Source: Gammaproteobacteria bacterium (lineage in GTDB: Bacteria > Pseudomonadota > Gammaproteobacteria > GRL18). Taken from it: a stretch of 32,171 bases of DNA. Shown here in pieces: positions 7,217 through 16,157 of this stretch. The translations under genes and the position numbers were made by a program. Position 1 is the first letter of the stretch, and every line of letters starts with the position of its first letter. The stretch spans positions 1 to 32,171 of the forward strand of contig WFNB01000080.1 in NCBI GenBank assembly GCA_015488755.1. Reading direction: 5' to 3'. Below the pieces are notes generated by a model. The model made no database searches and was not told where the DNA came from. It was given only the letters and a program-made list of their open reading frames with translations.

Positions 7217-9072
7217 GGTGGCAATCCTTGTCAGAAAAGTCAGACAATCAACATGAATATTTTTCCTTTCAACGTATTGTTAATGCGGCACTGCACTATA
7301 AAAAGCAACTCATTTATGCCAATATCATTGCCATAATTGCTGCTCTATTATCGGTGCCCATTCCACTTATTTTACCTTTAATGGTTGATGAGGTATTGCT
7401 TAATAAGCCTGCCGATGCCATTGCCTTTATGGATCACTACTTACCTTTAGATTGGCATACGGGTAGTATTTATATCATTACTGCTCTACTAGGTTCTGTT
7501 TTTCTTCGCCTATGCTCTGTGGTACTCAATGTCTGGCAAATGCGTATTTTTACCATTCTTGCCAAATCCATCACTCTACAAATGCGTGAGCGCTTATCTC
7601 TTTACTTAAAAAAAATTGCCATCAGTGAATATGAAACTATGGGCAGTGGTGGTTTTGCCTCGCATTTTGTCACTGACATTGAAGTTATTGACCAATTTAT
7701 CAGTGCCACCATTAGTAAATTTATTGTGGCCGTATTATCCATTATCGGTACGGCCATTGTGCTCTTATGGATTGATTGGCAACTGGCACTCATTCTATTA
7801 TTTTTCAATCCCTTAGTTATTTTTTTCACCATCCGTATGGGGAAAAAAGTTAAAAAACTCAAGCTTAGAGAAAATAATGCCATTGCCCAATTTCAGCAGG
7901 CTCTGGTAGAAACATTAGATGCCATACATCAAATTCGTGCAGCCAATCGCGAACAGCACTATATTAAACGTTTGATCACCCAAGCAACACAAGTTAAGAA
8001 ATTTTCTATTGCCTATTCTTGGAAAACTGATGCCGCCAGCCAATTATCCCATGTTATCTTTTTATTTGGCTTTGATTTATTCCGAGCTGTCAGCATGATT
8101 ATGGTCTTAAACTCTGACTTATCTATTGGTTTAATGTTTGCTGTTTTTGGCTACCTTTGGTATATGATGGGGCCTGTTCAAGAAGTATTAACCATTCAAT
8201 ATTCCTATTTTAGTGCCAAAGCAGCAATTAACCGCCTCAATAAAATTTTTGACCTAAAACAAGAACCTTTTATCCCTAGTAAAATCAATCCTTTTAACGA
8301 GCAACAAACGGTAGCTATTAAATTAGATGATATCTGTTTTGCTTATCCCAATAATAGCGAGCAAGAAGCCTCCGTACTAAGCAAGTCTACAAAACAACAA
8401 ACACATTATATTTTAGATCACCTATCATTAAGTATTAACAAGGGAGAAAAACTGGCCTTAGTCGGTTCAAGTGGCGGTGGAAAATCAACACTTATTCAGA
8501 TTTTATTGGGCTTATACCCTATTAATTCGGGTGATATTTACATCAATGATACCTCTATTGCTGATATTGGCTTTGCAACAATTCGTGAAAATACAGCAGC
8601 CGTATTGCAACATCCCGTATTATTTAATGATAGTGTCCGTGCTAACCTGTCTTTAGGTAAGCAAATAACCGATAAAGTACTCTGGCAGGCTTTAGAAATT
8701 GCTCAACTTGATAGCACGATTAAACAATTACCTGAGCAATTAGAGACCATGGTTGGTCGTCAGGGAATACGTTTATCTGGAGGTCAAAGACAAAGACTGG
8801 CGATTGCTCGAATGATATTAAGTGAGCCAAAATTAATTATATTGGATGAGGCAACTTCTGCTTTAGATACACAAACAGAAAACAAACTGCATGCCTCTCT
8901 ACAAAACTATCTTAAGGATAAAACAACCTTAATCATTGCTCATAGGCTCAGTGCCGTCAAGCAAGCGGATAGGATTGTGGTAATTGATAAGGGTAAAATT
9001 ATTGCTGATGGGACACATAAAGAGTTAGTGCAAAGCAATGAATTATATTTTCGACTCTATGGTATTGAGTAG
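7213..9072 (+). CDS. ABC exporter, fused permease and ATPase (MsbA-like)
   Basis: Type I ABC exporter half-transporter of 619 residues. The N-terminal membrane domain (about 30-330) has six predicted helices and no C39 peptidase domain. The ATPase domain shows Walker A GSSGGGKST (418-426), signature LSGGQRQR (521-528), Walker B LIILDEAT (541-548) and the H-loop His577. Family members export lipids, drugs or peptides; the substrate cannot be told here. The ATG overlaps the stop of the transglycosylase gene (ATGA), indicating translational coupling, so the substrate may concern the cell wall or the ligand of the SBP domains. It is convergent with the adhesin gene. No membrane-fusion protein is encoded nearby, so it is not evidently a type I secretion ATPase. 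Confidence 0.9.
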   Translation: MRWQSLSEKSDNQHEYFSFQRIVNAALHYKKQLIYANIIAIIAALLSVPIPLILPLMVDEVLLNKPADAIAFMDHYLPLDWHTGSIYIITALLGSVFLRLCSVVLNVWQMRIFTILAKSITLQMRERLSLYLKKIAISEYETMGSGGFASHFVTDIEVIDQFISATISKFIVAVLSIIGTAIVLLWIDWQLALILLFFNPLVIFFTIRMGKKVKKLKLRENNAIAQFQQALVETLDAIHQIRAANREQHYIKRLITQATQVKKFSIAYSWKTDAASQLSHVIFLFGFDLFRAVSMIMVLNSDLSIGLMFAVFGYLWYMMGPVQEVLTIQYSYFSAKAAINRLNKIFDLKQEPFIPSKINPFNEQQTVAIKLDDICFAYPNNSEQEASVLSKSTKQQTHYILDHLSLSINKGEKLALVGSSGGGKSTLIQILLGLYPINSGDIYINDTSIADIGFATIRENTAAVLQHPVLFNDSVRANLSLGKQITDKVLWQALEIAQLDSTIKQLPEQLETMVGRQGIRLSGGQRQRLAIARMILSEPKLIILDEATSALDTQTENKLHASLQNYLKDKTTLIIAHRLSAVKQADRIVVIDKGKIIADGTHKELVQSNELYFRLYGIE

Positions 9073-9100
9073 ATGGATATAAAATAACAAGTATTAGAAA

Positions 9101-9116
9101 CGGGGCTTTAGCCCCG
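9101..9116. repeat. REP-like palindrome, first of a pair
   Basis: CGGGGC-TTTA-GCCCCG is a perfect 6-bp stem with a 4-base loop, 29 bases after the ABC exporter stop. No T-run follows on the plus strand, so it is a weak terminator for that gene. Its design (G-rich arm, TTTA loop) is shared by the palindrome at 9159-9176, which suggests a short repeat family. Confidence 0.55.
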
Positions 9117-9152
9117 CGAATAAGTAAGAGTATAGTGCGACTTCCACATGCG

Positions 9153-9176
9153 AAAAAAGCGGGACTAAAGTCCCGC
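9153..9176 (-). terminator. Rho-independent terminator of the adhesin gene
   Basis: GCGGGAC (9159-9165), loop TAAA, GTCCCGC (9170-9176) forms a perfect GC-rich stem. On the minus strand it is followed directly by six T residues (complement of 9153-9158). It lies 20 bases beyond the adhesin stop codon, as expected for its intrinsic terminator. Confidence 0.85.
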
Positions 9177-9195
9177 TTCCAATAGTGAAATGCCT

Positions 9196-12100
9196 TTAAA
9201 CATCAACATTATTCTGATTTACATCCGTTAATAAGTTATCTAAGGATGAATCACCATTAAAGCTTGCGACTTCTGCTGGTGCTTCTTCTACTGGTGCAGG
9301 TGTTTCAGCCGCAACTTCAGTTGCAGGCTCCTCTGACGCTGATCCTGCCTCTGCTGTGCCTTGATCATCTGCTGGAGTTGGCTCAGTTGAACCATCACTT
9401 GAACCAAAGTCTAGTAAGTCATCAAGGCCATCATCAGCCAGCAAAACATCCGCAGCTAAAAGAGGTTCTGCAGGTGCGTCTTCGCCATTTTCATTGCCAG
9501 CCAAGTCATCCGCTGGCTCATCAGCAACAAAGCCCTCAGCCAAAAGAGGCTCCTCATCAGTGTCTATAATACTCACAGAGCCTTCAACAGGAGTACCTTC
9601 ATCTGCCTCTGCAACGAGAGGGGCGCTCTCTTCAGAGTCATCTGTATGCTCATCAAAATCAGCTTGTTCAAGATCGGTATATTCAACTAACATATCAGCA
9701 ACGTGATCCATTGCATCTTCTTCTGTTACAGCCTGTAAGCCATTTTCTTCAATAATAGCAATCAAATCTTCTTCTGAGATGGTTGATAAATCAAAGTTCT
9801 CATCTGAAAAGGCATCATGCATGGCTTGACTAATAACAATATTATCACCTGAGTCAGAATCTAATGACTGTAATAGCACCGCCATATTTTCAAGGTATTC
9901 ATCATTCAAATCTGTCCGATCAACTGAGGCCAGATCTTGTAAAAATACTTGGCTATCTTCATTCATATTACTCGTATCAATACTGCCCACTAGCACATTA
10001 CCAATGCTAAATTGAGTAATATCACCCTCTTGATATTCAAAACGTCCTAAAGCATCGGTATAACCCGTAATATCAGATGATGATTCATAATATAAGCCTT
10101 CAACAATACCATCAACCAATGCGCCTAAGCTATTTGTAGCAGGCATTGGTGTATCCGTTAGAGGTTCTATTTGTACTAACACATCCGCACTGGTATTGCT
10201 GTCTGCATCAGTGACATTGTATTGAAAATCAACATCTGGCACTTCATGGTAGTCTATTTGACTAACAAAATAATCACTACTGTCTGTTCCGCCAGTTACT
10301 GCATTATAGCCAATGGCCGAAAAACGCAGTTGATCAAAAACCACACCTTCAAGTTCTATATGTCCCCAAGTTTCTGTTCCCGCTCCTCCTGATGCATGAG
10401 AATCTAATATATACCCCCCATTTTCTGGTCTAAGATCCGCTTTAACACCAGAGCTATTAGGAGCATCTGAACCAGAGAAGGTCCAAGTTTGAACACGTTC
10501 ACCATCGAGATAGGCTCTTACTTTTCCAACTTCAGCACCACCGCCAGGGTCTTCTGGAAATAAATGTGTGACATAAACAGTGGCATCCGTCACAGGTGCC
10601 TTATTGAAATCCATAATAATCATTTCAGATTCCGATGTTGTACCATCAAAATTGATTTGACTGCTTGGGCCTGTAGAGGCTCCCGATCCTGTAACACCCA
10701 AACCATGAGCAGCAAAAACCAAGTTACCGGGATTACCATCTAAACCAAAACCCTGTATATCAACCCCATTTGTTGCTGTTTCCCAATAGCTTAAGGTTGA
10801 ACTGACATTACTAGTCGCATTAGTACTCACACCGGTATTATCACCAATAGTTAATGAAGGGGTTGGGTTTGCAGCAACTTCAGCAGCAACATCGGCATGA
10901 GTTGCCACCCAGTAGAGATTATCGCCTGTACCAAAATCGGTATTAAAATTAGTCCCATCAACCAGTTGAGTAAAGACACCACCCTGCTCAAGATATAAAT
11001 CACCATAGTCCGGTGCAGTGCCATTAACCAAATTAAAAGTTAAAGCATTCTCGGCTGTTTCAGTATCATAACCGCCTAAATCAGCAGGGTCGCCACCGGG
11101 TAAGGCATTATTTTCATCAACGGTATTATCCCCATCTAAACCACCGCCAACATCTAATTTCTTAAAAAATGCAATGTCACTTGCAGTAATACCTGAACCA
11201 TCACTTTCGGTAAGCCCTGAGCCAGAATCAGCAACAAAATGGCTAGGATCATCTGTATCACGATTGGATTCGGTAGTTACAGGATCGGCCTCAGGAGGAC
11301 TGCCTGCATCCAAAATAGTACCGGTTGCAGCCACACCACCCACGCTTAAATCATAAAATTCGGTAGGCTCTGCAACACCATCAACAGCCACAGTCGTGGT
11401 AATGGTAAAGGAGGTGACGCCTGGTGGAACCACCAGATTACCACCAACCAATGTCACACCATCACTAAAGGTAGGTGCGCCATGATCAGCAGCTGTCGTT
11501 GTATTATCGGTTAGTGTAAAGGCATAATTTTCTGCTTGGTATGATGAGCCACTTAGGGTTACAGTATGGACCAAATCATTACCATTACCTTCTGTTTCTG
11601 TATCAGAGGTAACATCAACCACAATGATATTATCATTATCAAGAATGGTTCCTGTGGCACTTTTACCACCTACAGTGATGTCATAAAACTCACTATTTTC
11701 TTTATTAGCATCATCCGTTACTGTGGTACTGACTGTAAAGCTAGTCACTCCTGCTGGAACAGTAATATTCCCAGTACCTGCATCATAGGTAACCCCATTG
11801 CTAAAGGTTGGTGCACCATGATCGGCACCTACGGTCGTATTATCAGATAAATTAAAGGCGTAGGTTTTGTCTGTAGATGCAGCGCCTGTCATTGTAACTG
11901 TATGAGTCAGGTCATTACCATTACCTTCTGTTTGAGTATCTGAAGTAATTGATAGGACACTTGCAGTGTCATTGTCTAAAATAGTACCCGTTGCTGCCAC
12001 ACCATCAACGGTTAGATCATAAAATTCACTATTTTCATCAATAGTATCATCAGTCACCGTTGTCGTCACAGTGAAAGAAGTAACCCCCGAAGGAACCGTA

Positions 12101-13320
12101 ATCATACCAGTACCTGCATCGTAGGTAACCCCATTACTAAAGGTTGGTGCACCATGATCAGCCCCTACGGTTGTATTATCAGCTAATACAAAAGTATACG
12201 TTTCTGGATTTATAGATGCTCCGCTCATTGTTACCGTATGCACTAAATCATTACCATTGCCTTCTGTTTCTATAGCAGAGGTTACATTCGTTACTCTGGC
12301 ACCATCATCATCAAGAATAGTTCCTGTTGCAGCCACACCACCGACAGTTAAGTCATAGAATTCAGTTGTTTCACTCAAGGCATCATCAGTCACTGTGGTA
12401 CTTATTGTAAATGAATTAACTCCTGCTGGAACGGTAATAGTTCCAGTACCTGCATCATAAGTAACACCATTACTAAAGCTTGGTCCACCATGATCGGCAA
12501 CACTAGTCGTATTATCTGTTAAAGTGAAACTAAAGATTTGATCCGTTGATGGCGTTCTTGTCAATGTAACGGTATGAACTAAATCATTACCATTGCCTTC
12601 TGTTTGCGTATCAGAAGTCACTGTTAATATACCAATAGGAGGAACAGGCACAGGTGGTGGAGGTGGTGGCACTGGATCAGGAGCTGGAATTGGATCAGGA
12701 TCTGGCACTGGAATTGGATCAGGTGTTGGATCTGGCACTGGATCAGGTGTTGGATCTGGGACTGGATCAGGTGTTGGATCAACCGTTGGTTCAATAATAT
12801 TAGGTGGATTTACTGGGCTGGACTGAGGTGAAATTAATAATTGAGGATTCGTGTCTTGCCCCAAGAATTCATTATTTTGCCCTAATCCGTCATTAATACC
12901 GACTGTTTCAAGGAAATCAAAATTAACATCCGCCTGTGAATGGCTTAATATAGTCGGTTCAGCAGCACTATCACCCACAGAAGAGCCTCCCGCTGCCGCT
13001 GCCTCAAGTGAGGAAGGATCAAAATTGGGATCATTTAACAACGCATCTTGTATGCTTTTGACTGAAGCGATATTTTCTTCAACCGGTTGAGCATTGGGAT
13101 CATAAATATCTTGATCCAATGTTAACTTATCATCTCGACCCATGGTAATGGATTGGTTATTATCCATTTTTAATAATATACGGCTATCAACTCCCTCAGT
13201 GATAATCGTTTCACCTAAAAAAACCATCGAGTCCATAGTAAGAACTCGCTCATTACCCGCACTATCAACTGCTTTGACATTACCGGATATAAAAATTACC
13301 TGACCAATTGCTTCTGCCAT
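9196..13320 (-). CDS. LapA-type adhesin with retention module and Calx-beta-like repeats
   Basis: Large acidic surface protein, 1374 residues from the ATG at 13320. An in-frame GTG at 13329 belongs to AAGGTG, a good Shine-Dalgarno 6 bases before that ATG. Residues 1-~75 (AIGQVIFISGNVKAVD...) match the retention module of LapA-type biofilm adhesins. LEAAAAGG (105-112) is a plausible LapG-type di-alanine cleavage site. A Pro/Asp linker (178-228) follows. Four ~110-residue repeats with T-E-G-N-G-N-D and TGTILD motifs (230-667) resemble Calx-beta domains. An unrecognised beta-rich region (about 670-1050) and a module beginning VDGIVEGLYYES (about 1060-1110) come next. The tail is very acidic and ends in DVNQNNVDV. 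No RTX nonapeptides are visible, unusual for this class, and LapD, LapG and secretion genes are absent from the window. Confidence 0.85.
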   Translation of the reverse strand: MAEAIGQVIFISGNVKAVDSAGNERVLTMDSMVFLGETIITEGVDSRILLKMDNNQSITMGRDDKLTLDQDIYDPNAQPVEENIASVKSIQDALLNDPNFDPSSLEAAAAGGSSVGDSAAEPTILSHSQADVNFDFLETVGINDGLGQNNEFLGQDTNPQLLISPQSSPVNPPNIIEPTVDPTPDPVPDPTPDPVPDPTPDPIPVPDPDPIPAPDPVPPPPPPVPVPPIGILTVTSDTQTEGNGNDLVHTVTLTRTPSTDQIFSFTLTDNTTSVADHGGPSFSNGVTYDAGTGTITVPAGVNSFTISTTVTDDALSETTEFYDLTVGGVAATGTILDDDGARVTNVTSAIETEGNGNDLVHTVTMSGASINPETYTFVLADNTTVGADHGAPTFSNGVTYDAGTGMITVPSGVTSFTVTTTVTDDTIDENSEFYDLTVDGVAATGTILDNDTASVLSITSDTQTEGNGNDLTHTVTMTGAASTDKTYAFNLSDNTTVGADHGAPTFSNGVTYDAGTGNITVPAGVTSFTVSTTVTDDANKENSEFYDITVGGKSATGTILDNDNIIVVDVTSDTETEGNGNDLVHTVTLSGSSYQAENYAFTLTDNTTTAADHGAPTFSDGVTLVGGNLVVPPGVTSFTITTTVAVDGVAEPTEFYDLSVGGVAATGTILDAGSPPEADPVTTESNRDTDDPSHFVADSGSGLTESDGSGITASDIAFFKKLDVGGGLDGDNTVDENNALPGGDPADLGGYDTETAENALTFNLVNGTAPDYGDLYLEQGGVFTQLVDGTNFNTDFGTGDNLYWVATHADVAAEVAANPTPSLTIGDNTGVSTNATSNVSSTLSYWETATNGVDIQGFGLDGNPGNLVFAAHGLGVTGSGASTGPSSQINFDGTTSESEMIIMDFNKAPVTDATVYVTHLFPEDPGGGAEVGKVRAYLDGERVQTWTFSGSDAPNSSGVKADLRPENGGYILDSHASGGAGTETWGHIELEGVVFDQLRFSAIGYNAVTGGTDSSDYFVSQIDYHEVPDVDFQYNVTDADSNTSADVLVQIEPLTDTPMPATNSLGALVDGIVEGLYYESSSDITGYTDALGRFEYQEGDITQFSIGNVLVGSIDTSNMNEDSQVFLQDLASVDRTDLNDEYLENMAVLLQSLDSDSGDNIVISQAMHDAFSDENFDLSTISEEDLIAIIEENGLQAVTEEDAMDHVADMLVEYTDLEQADFDEHTDDSEESAPLVAEADEGTPVEGSVSIIDTDEEPLLAEGFVADEPADDLAGNENGEDAPAEPLLAADVLLADDGLDDLLDFGSSDGSTEPTPADDQGTAEAGSASEEPATEVAAETPAPVEEAPAEVASFNGDSSLDNLLTDVNQNNVDV
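12716..12780 (-). repeat. 24-bp tandem repeat coding a Pro-Asp linker
   Basis: The unit GGATCAGGTGTTGGATCTGG followed by CACT or GACT occurs at 12716-12739 and 12740-12763, then partially at 12764-12780. On the coding strand it encodes P-D-P-T-P-D-P-V repeats in the adhesin's linker. Such repeats are prone to length change by slippage. Confidence 0.8.
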
Positions 13321-13383
13321 TGTCTTCACCTTTAATTTGTATTATCTGACTGATAACGACTAATAAATCAAGTAAATGCCCTT

Positions 13384-13389
13384 ATTATA
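13384..13389 (-). promoter_or_regulatory. Candidate -10 box of the adhesin gene
   Basis: The minus strand reads TATAAT here, about 64 bases before the adhesin ATG. No convincing -35 lies 16-18 bases upstream, so it may need an activator or another sigma factor. Confidence 0.3.
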
Positions 13390-13467
13390 TCGCCAAGAAA
13401 GCTATAATACTTTTCTATTATTAACTGTATTGGATAAAAGTATAGCGGAAAATTAGAAAAAAAATAT

Positions 13468-13481
13468 TGTACCTTGGTACA
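13468..13481. promoter_or_regulatory. Candidate operator palindrome upstream of the adhesin
   Basis: TGTACC-TT-GGTACA is a 14-base palindrome with perfect 6-bp arms in the pyrF/adhesin intergenic space, about 150 bases upstream of the adhesin start. Its size and symmetry suit a dimeric regulator; the regulator is unknown. Confidence 0.35.
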
Positions 13482-13489
13482 GTATTTCT

Positions 13490-13513
13490 CAGTGACCGGT
13501 AGTTAGGTCACTG
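13490..13513 (-). terminator. Stem-loop after pyrF
   Basis: CAGTGACC (13490-13497), an 8-base loop and GGTCACTG (13506-13513) form a perfect 8-bp stem 28 bases beyond the pyrF stop. There is no T-run on the minus strand, so it may be a weak terminator or a 3'-end-protecting structure. Confidence 0.45.
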
Positions 13514-13541
13514 GGTCATTACAAATAAGTATCTAATAAAG

Positions 13542-14243
13542 CTATTTTAAGCTTGTTATTATAGCTTGCAATGCTTGAATAGGTTCTGGGTGTGCGGTAA
13601 TGGGGCGTCCGATAACCAAATAATCTGAGCCTTGAGCTAAGGCTTGTGAGGGGGTCATTATTCGTTGTTGATCACCAATATCAGCACCTTTTGGTCTTAC
13701 ACCAGGGGTTACCAGACAAAAGTCCTGAGCAATATTTTGTTTTAACATACTGGCTTCTTGAGGCGAACAAACAACACCATCAAGACCCGAATCATAAGCA
13801 AGTTTTGCTAGGCGTAACACTTGTTCCGAAGGTTCTAAATCGAGACCTATTTCACTAATATCTTGGCGAGATAAGCTAGTTAAAACGGTAACACCAATGA
13901 GTAGAGGTTTATGCTGGCACTGTTCAATAGCTTCTTTGGCATAAGTCATCATTTTTCTACCACCAGAGGCATGAACATTGACCATCCACACGCCCATATC
14001 AGCAGCCGCTTGACAAGCAGCCGCAACGGTATTAGGAATATCATGAAATTTTAAATCTAAAAAGACATCAAAGCCTTGTTTAATGAGTTTTTTTACTAGC
14101 GAAGGCCCACAACGAACAAATAGCTCTTTGCCCACTTTAAGTTTGCATAGAGAGGGCTTTAGTTGGGCAACTAAGGCAAGTGTGCTGGCTTCATCTTTGA
14201 AGTCCAAAGCAATGATAATTCGGGCATCCGTATTTGAGCTCAT
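13542..14243 (-). CDS. pyrF: Orotidine 5'-phosphate decarboxylase
   Basis: Converts OMP to UMP, the last step of de novo pyrimidine synthesis, in the cytoplasm; 233 residues, as usual. The catalytic D-x-K-x-x-D tetrad is DLKFHD (63-68, Lys65). IIALDF (9-15) holds the first conserved Asp. [14 protein letters not shown] and the phosphate-binding VIGRPIT segment near the C-terminus are present. The Shine-Dalgarno AAGGAG lies within the last codons of lapB, whose stop is 5 bases upstream, so translation is probably coupled. The lapA-lapB-pyrF order is widespread in gammaproteobacteria. Confidence 0.97.
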   Translation of the reverse strand: MSSNTDARIIIALDFKDEASTLALVAQLKPSLCKLKVGKELFVRCGPSLVKKLIKQGFDVFLDLKFHDIPNTVAAACQAAADMGVWMVNVHASGGRKMMTYAKEAIEQCQHKPLLIGVTVLTSLSRQDISEIGLDLEPSEQVLRLAKLAYDSGLDGVVCSPQEASMLKQNIAQDFCLVTPGVRPKGADIGDQQRIMTPSQALAQGSDYLVIGRPITAHPEPIQALQAIITSLK

Positions 14244-14248
14244 TGTTA

Positions 14249-15433
14249 TTATTCTCCTTCAATGCCTTGAATTGGCTTAATTGAACTCCATGATTTGCAA
14301 CTAGGACAATGCCAATATAGGGATTTACTGTCAAAACCACATTGAGTGCAATGGTAAATGGGTTTGTTTTCTAATAATTTTCGTGTTATTTCTTGCAATA
14401 TTAATAGATTATCGTGTGCGGTTCCTTTGGTAAAGTCCAAACTCATATCAATCAGTGAACTTAAGCCTCGGATAGAAGGTTTTTTTCTTAGTGAACCAAC
14501 AATAAAAAGTGCTGCTGTTTTATCATCAGTCACCTGTTGTAAATAGTTGGCATATAAAAGAACAGAAGTAACCCCTTCATATTTTTCTAGTACATGCTGT
14601 AGATAAGAAGTAATTTCTTTATCATTATTAAGCTCTTTATAGCAAAGTATTAGGGATTCTAAAATTTCGGGCACCATTAATGGGTCTTGCTGTTCCACTC
14701 GACGATACGCTCGTGTTGCTGCCTTATAGTCTTGCAAACTCTGGTAAATCTCACCTTCAATAATGCTGGCTCGTACTGATTGCCTATCGGTTCCTAAAGC
14801 TTTTTTTACCAATTTTAATGCTTCTTTAAAATGTCCATTTGATTGACTGATTAAGGCCAGTTCACAATAAAAATGGGCGACTTGCTGAGAATAGGATTTA
14901 TTAGCAGCCGATTCTAATTTTTTAGCAATCAGGATCGCATCATCCCAATCATGTTCCTGCTGATAGATTAAGAGCAAGTATTTTAAGGAAGAGGTCACAT
15001 GCGATTGTTTTTTTATGAGTTCCTGAAATAGGTTTTCAGCTCGATCCAACAAACCCGCATGCATAAAGTCCCTAGCAAGTTCATAAAGGGCATCATTACG
15101 TTTTTCAATACTGAGGGAGGGCTTGGCTATGACATTCTGGTGGATTTTAATAGCCTGTTCGACTTCACCTCTTTGGCGATATAAATTACCCAAAGAAATA
15201 TGTGTATCGACCGTTTCTTCACCCACATCGAGCATACGCACAAAAACATTGATGGCTTTATCGGTTTGTTCATTAAGCAGATAATTAAGTCCTTTAAAAT
15301 AGTCTGAACTTAGGGTATAGCTATGGGAATAGGTGTGAGGTTTATCGGTTCTTTTTCGCCCCCAAAAAAGTCCCAAAAGAAAGGCAAGTACAATAAAAGG
15401 CAAGGCAACAAATAGTGGATTATCGACCATCAT
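14249..15433 (-). CDS. lapB: Lipopolysaccharide assembly protein B (YciM)
   Basis: Inner-membrane-anchored cytoplasmic TPR protein that in E. coli controls LpxC turnover through FtsH and so balances LPS synthesis. It has 394 residues; E. coli LapB has 389. One membrane anchor spans about residues 5-24, followed by R-K-R. TPR-like helical repeats fill about 45-345. The C-terminus has a rubredoxin-like zinc site, C-x2-C ... C-x2-C (CTQC and CPSC). It is followed after 5 bases by pyrF and preceded by lapA after 64 bases. It is unrelated to the LapB ATPase of LapA adhesin secretion despite the shared symbol. Confidence 0.95.
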   Translation of the reverse strand: MMVDNPLFVALPFIVLAFLLGLFWGRKRTDKPHTYSHSYTLSSDYFKGLNYLLNEQTDKAINVFVRMLDVGEETVDTHISLGNLYRQRGEVEQAIKIHQNVIAKPSLSIEKRNDALYELARDFMHAGLLDRAENLFQELIKKQSHVTSSLKYLLLIYQQEHDWDDAILIAKKLESAANKSYSQQVAHFYCELALISQSNGHFKEALKLVKKALGTDRQSVRASIIEGEIYQSLQDYKAATRAYRRVEQQDPLMVPEILESLILCYKELNNDKEITSYLQHVLEKYEGVTSVLLYANYLQQVTDDKTAALFIVGSLRKKPSIRGLSSLIDMSLDFTKGTAHDNLLILQEITRKLLENKPIYHCTQCGFDSKSLYWHCPSCKSWSSIKPIQGIEGE

Positions 15434-15497
15434 ATTGACTAAAAAAAGTGACTTTTATTAAGGATCATATAAATATAAGCACCTATTTATAATACAT

Positions 15498-15791
15498 TTA
15501 TGGATTGAATTTTGATGAATCGACCAAAGTGCCTGAAGAATTATCTGCCAATTTTTTCAGCTGGCGTTGGGCTCGTCGTACCTGATGACGTAAGCCAAGT
15601 ATGACTAAGCTATTGACTAAAGTAGCCAATAAAGCACCTATTAAAATAGCACCTACCAGTAAAATAGACAATGGCTGTGTTACGCTACCATAGTAATAGT
15701 TAAAAACAACTTCATTGGCATTAACAATTGCGATGGCGACACCAAAAGCCATAAACAAGAGTAATATGATAATGCTGATTAATCGTTTCAT
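15498..15791 (-). CDS. lapA: Lipopolysaccharide assembly protein A (YciS, DUF1049)
   Basis: Small inner-membrane partner of LapB, 97 residues. Two membrane helices (about 4-24 and 42-66) flank a short periplasmic loop containing NANEVVFNYYYG, typical of the family. A basic helix (RHQVRRAQRQLKK, about 68-80) lies on the cytoplasmic side. Immediately upstream is a 13-bp tandem duplication that places two GGAATAGCAC stretches before the ATG; the nearer GGA is the likely ribosome-binding element. This gene is not related to the LapA-type adhesin at 9196-13320. Confidence 0.93.
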   Translation of the reverse strand: MKRLISIIILLLFMAFGVAIAIVNANEVVFNYYYGSVTQPLSILLVGAILIGALLATLVNSLVILGLRHQVRRAQRQLKKLADNSSGTLVDSSKFNP

Positions 15792-15792
15792 T

Positions 15793-15818
15793 GTGCTATT
15801 CCAAAGTGCTATTCCAAA
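15793..15818 (-). repeat. 13-bp tandem duplication in the lapA leader
   Basis: GTGCTATTCCAAA occurs twice head to tail (15793-15805 and 15806-15818), directly upstream of the lapA (yciS) ATG. On the coding strand this duplicates the TTTGGAATAGCAC segment that holds the ribosome-binding GGA. Confidence 0.85.
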
Positions 15819-15857
15819 TATAGAGGGCTATTATAAATATATGCTATTTATAATAAT

Positions 15858-16157
15858 TTACAACATTTCTTTAGCTCGAGTTTTATTAACTCGTTCTCTT
15901 AACTCTTTACCTGGTTTAAAGTGTGGAACATATTTTGATGCCAGTGTAACAGCATCACCTGTTTTAGGGTTTCTACCGGTTCTGGGTGGACGGTAGTGTA
16001 AAGAAAAGCTTCCAAATCCTCGGATTTCGATACGATCACCCGATGCAAGTGTTTGAGCCATTAGATCAAGCATGGATTTAACTGCTAATTCGACGTCTTT
16101 ATAGGCTAATTGAGACTGTTTCTGTGCAAGTGCTTCAATCAACTCAGATTTTGTCAT
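15858..16157 (-). CDS. ihfB: Integration host factor subunit beta
   Basis: Nucleoid-associated DNA-bending protein that pairs with IhfA; 99 residues. The HU/IHF signature is intact: [20 protein letters not shown] (45-64) forms the beta arm with the intercalating proline. The tail [12 protein letters not shown] is typical, and [10 protein letters not shown] is diagnostic of IHF-beta over HU. GGATAA precedes the ATG by 7 bases. It lies downstream of rpsA across a 273-base gap rich in AT palindromes, as in E. coli, where ihfB has its own promoter there. Confidence 0.97.
   Translation of the reverse strand: MTKSELIEALAQKQSQLAYKDVELAVKSMLDLMAQTLASGDRIEIRGFGSFSLHYRPPRTGRNPKTGDAVTLASKYVPHFKPGKELRERVNKTRAKEML

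Noticed and set aside
7213-9072. Type I secretion ATPase for the neighbouring adhesin
   Set aside because: No C39-like domain, no membrane-fusion or outer-membrane partner nearby, and the genes are convergent; the link is only proximity.
9264-9569. Leucine- and histidine-rich plus-strand frame
   Set aside because: Antisense shadow of the acidic adhesin tail, with no ribosome-binding site.
11310-12630. CRISPR-like array suggested by ~330-base periodic repeats
   Set aside because: The repeats are in-frame protein domains of the adhesin, far too long and divergent for CRISPR units. No array was seen elsewhere.
12593-12826. Glycine-rich plus-strand frame (GSGTGIG-like repeats)
   Set aside because: It is the antisense of the Pro/Asp linker of the adhesin; the low-complexity pattern comes from the repeat DNA.
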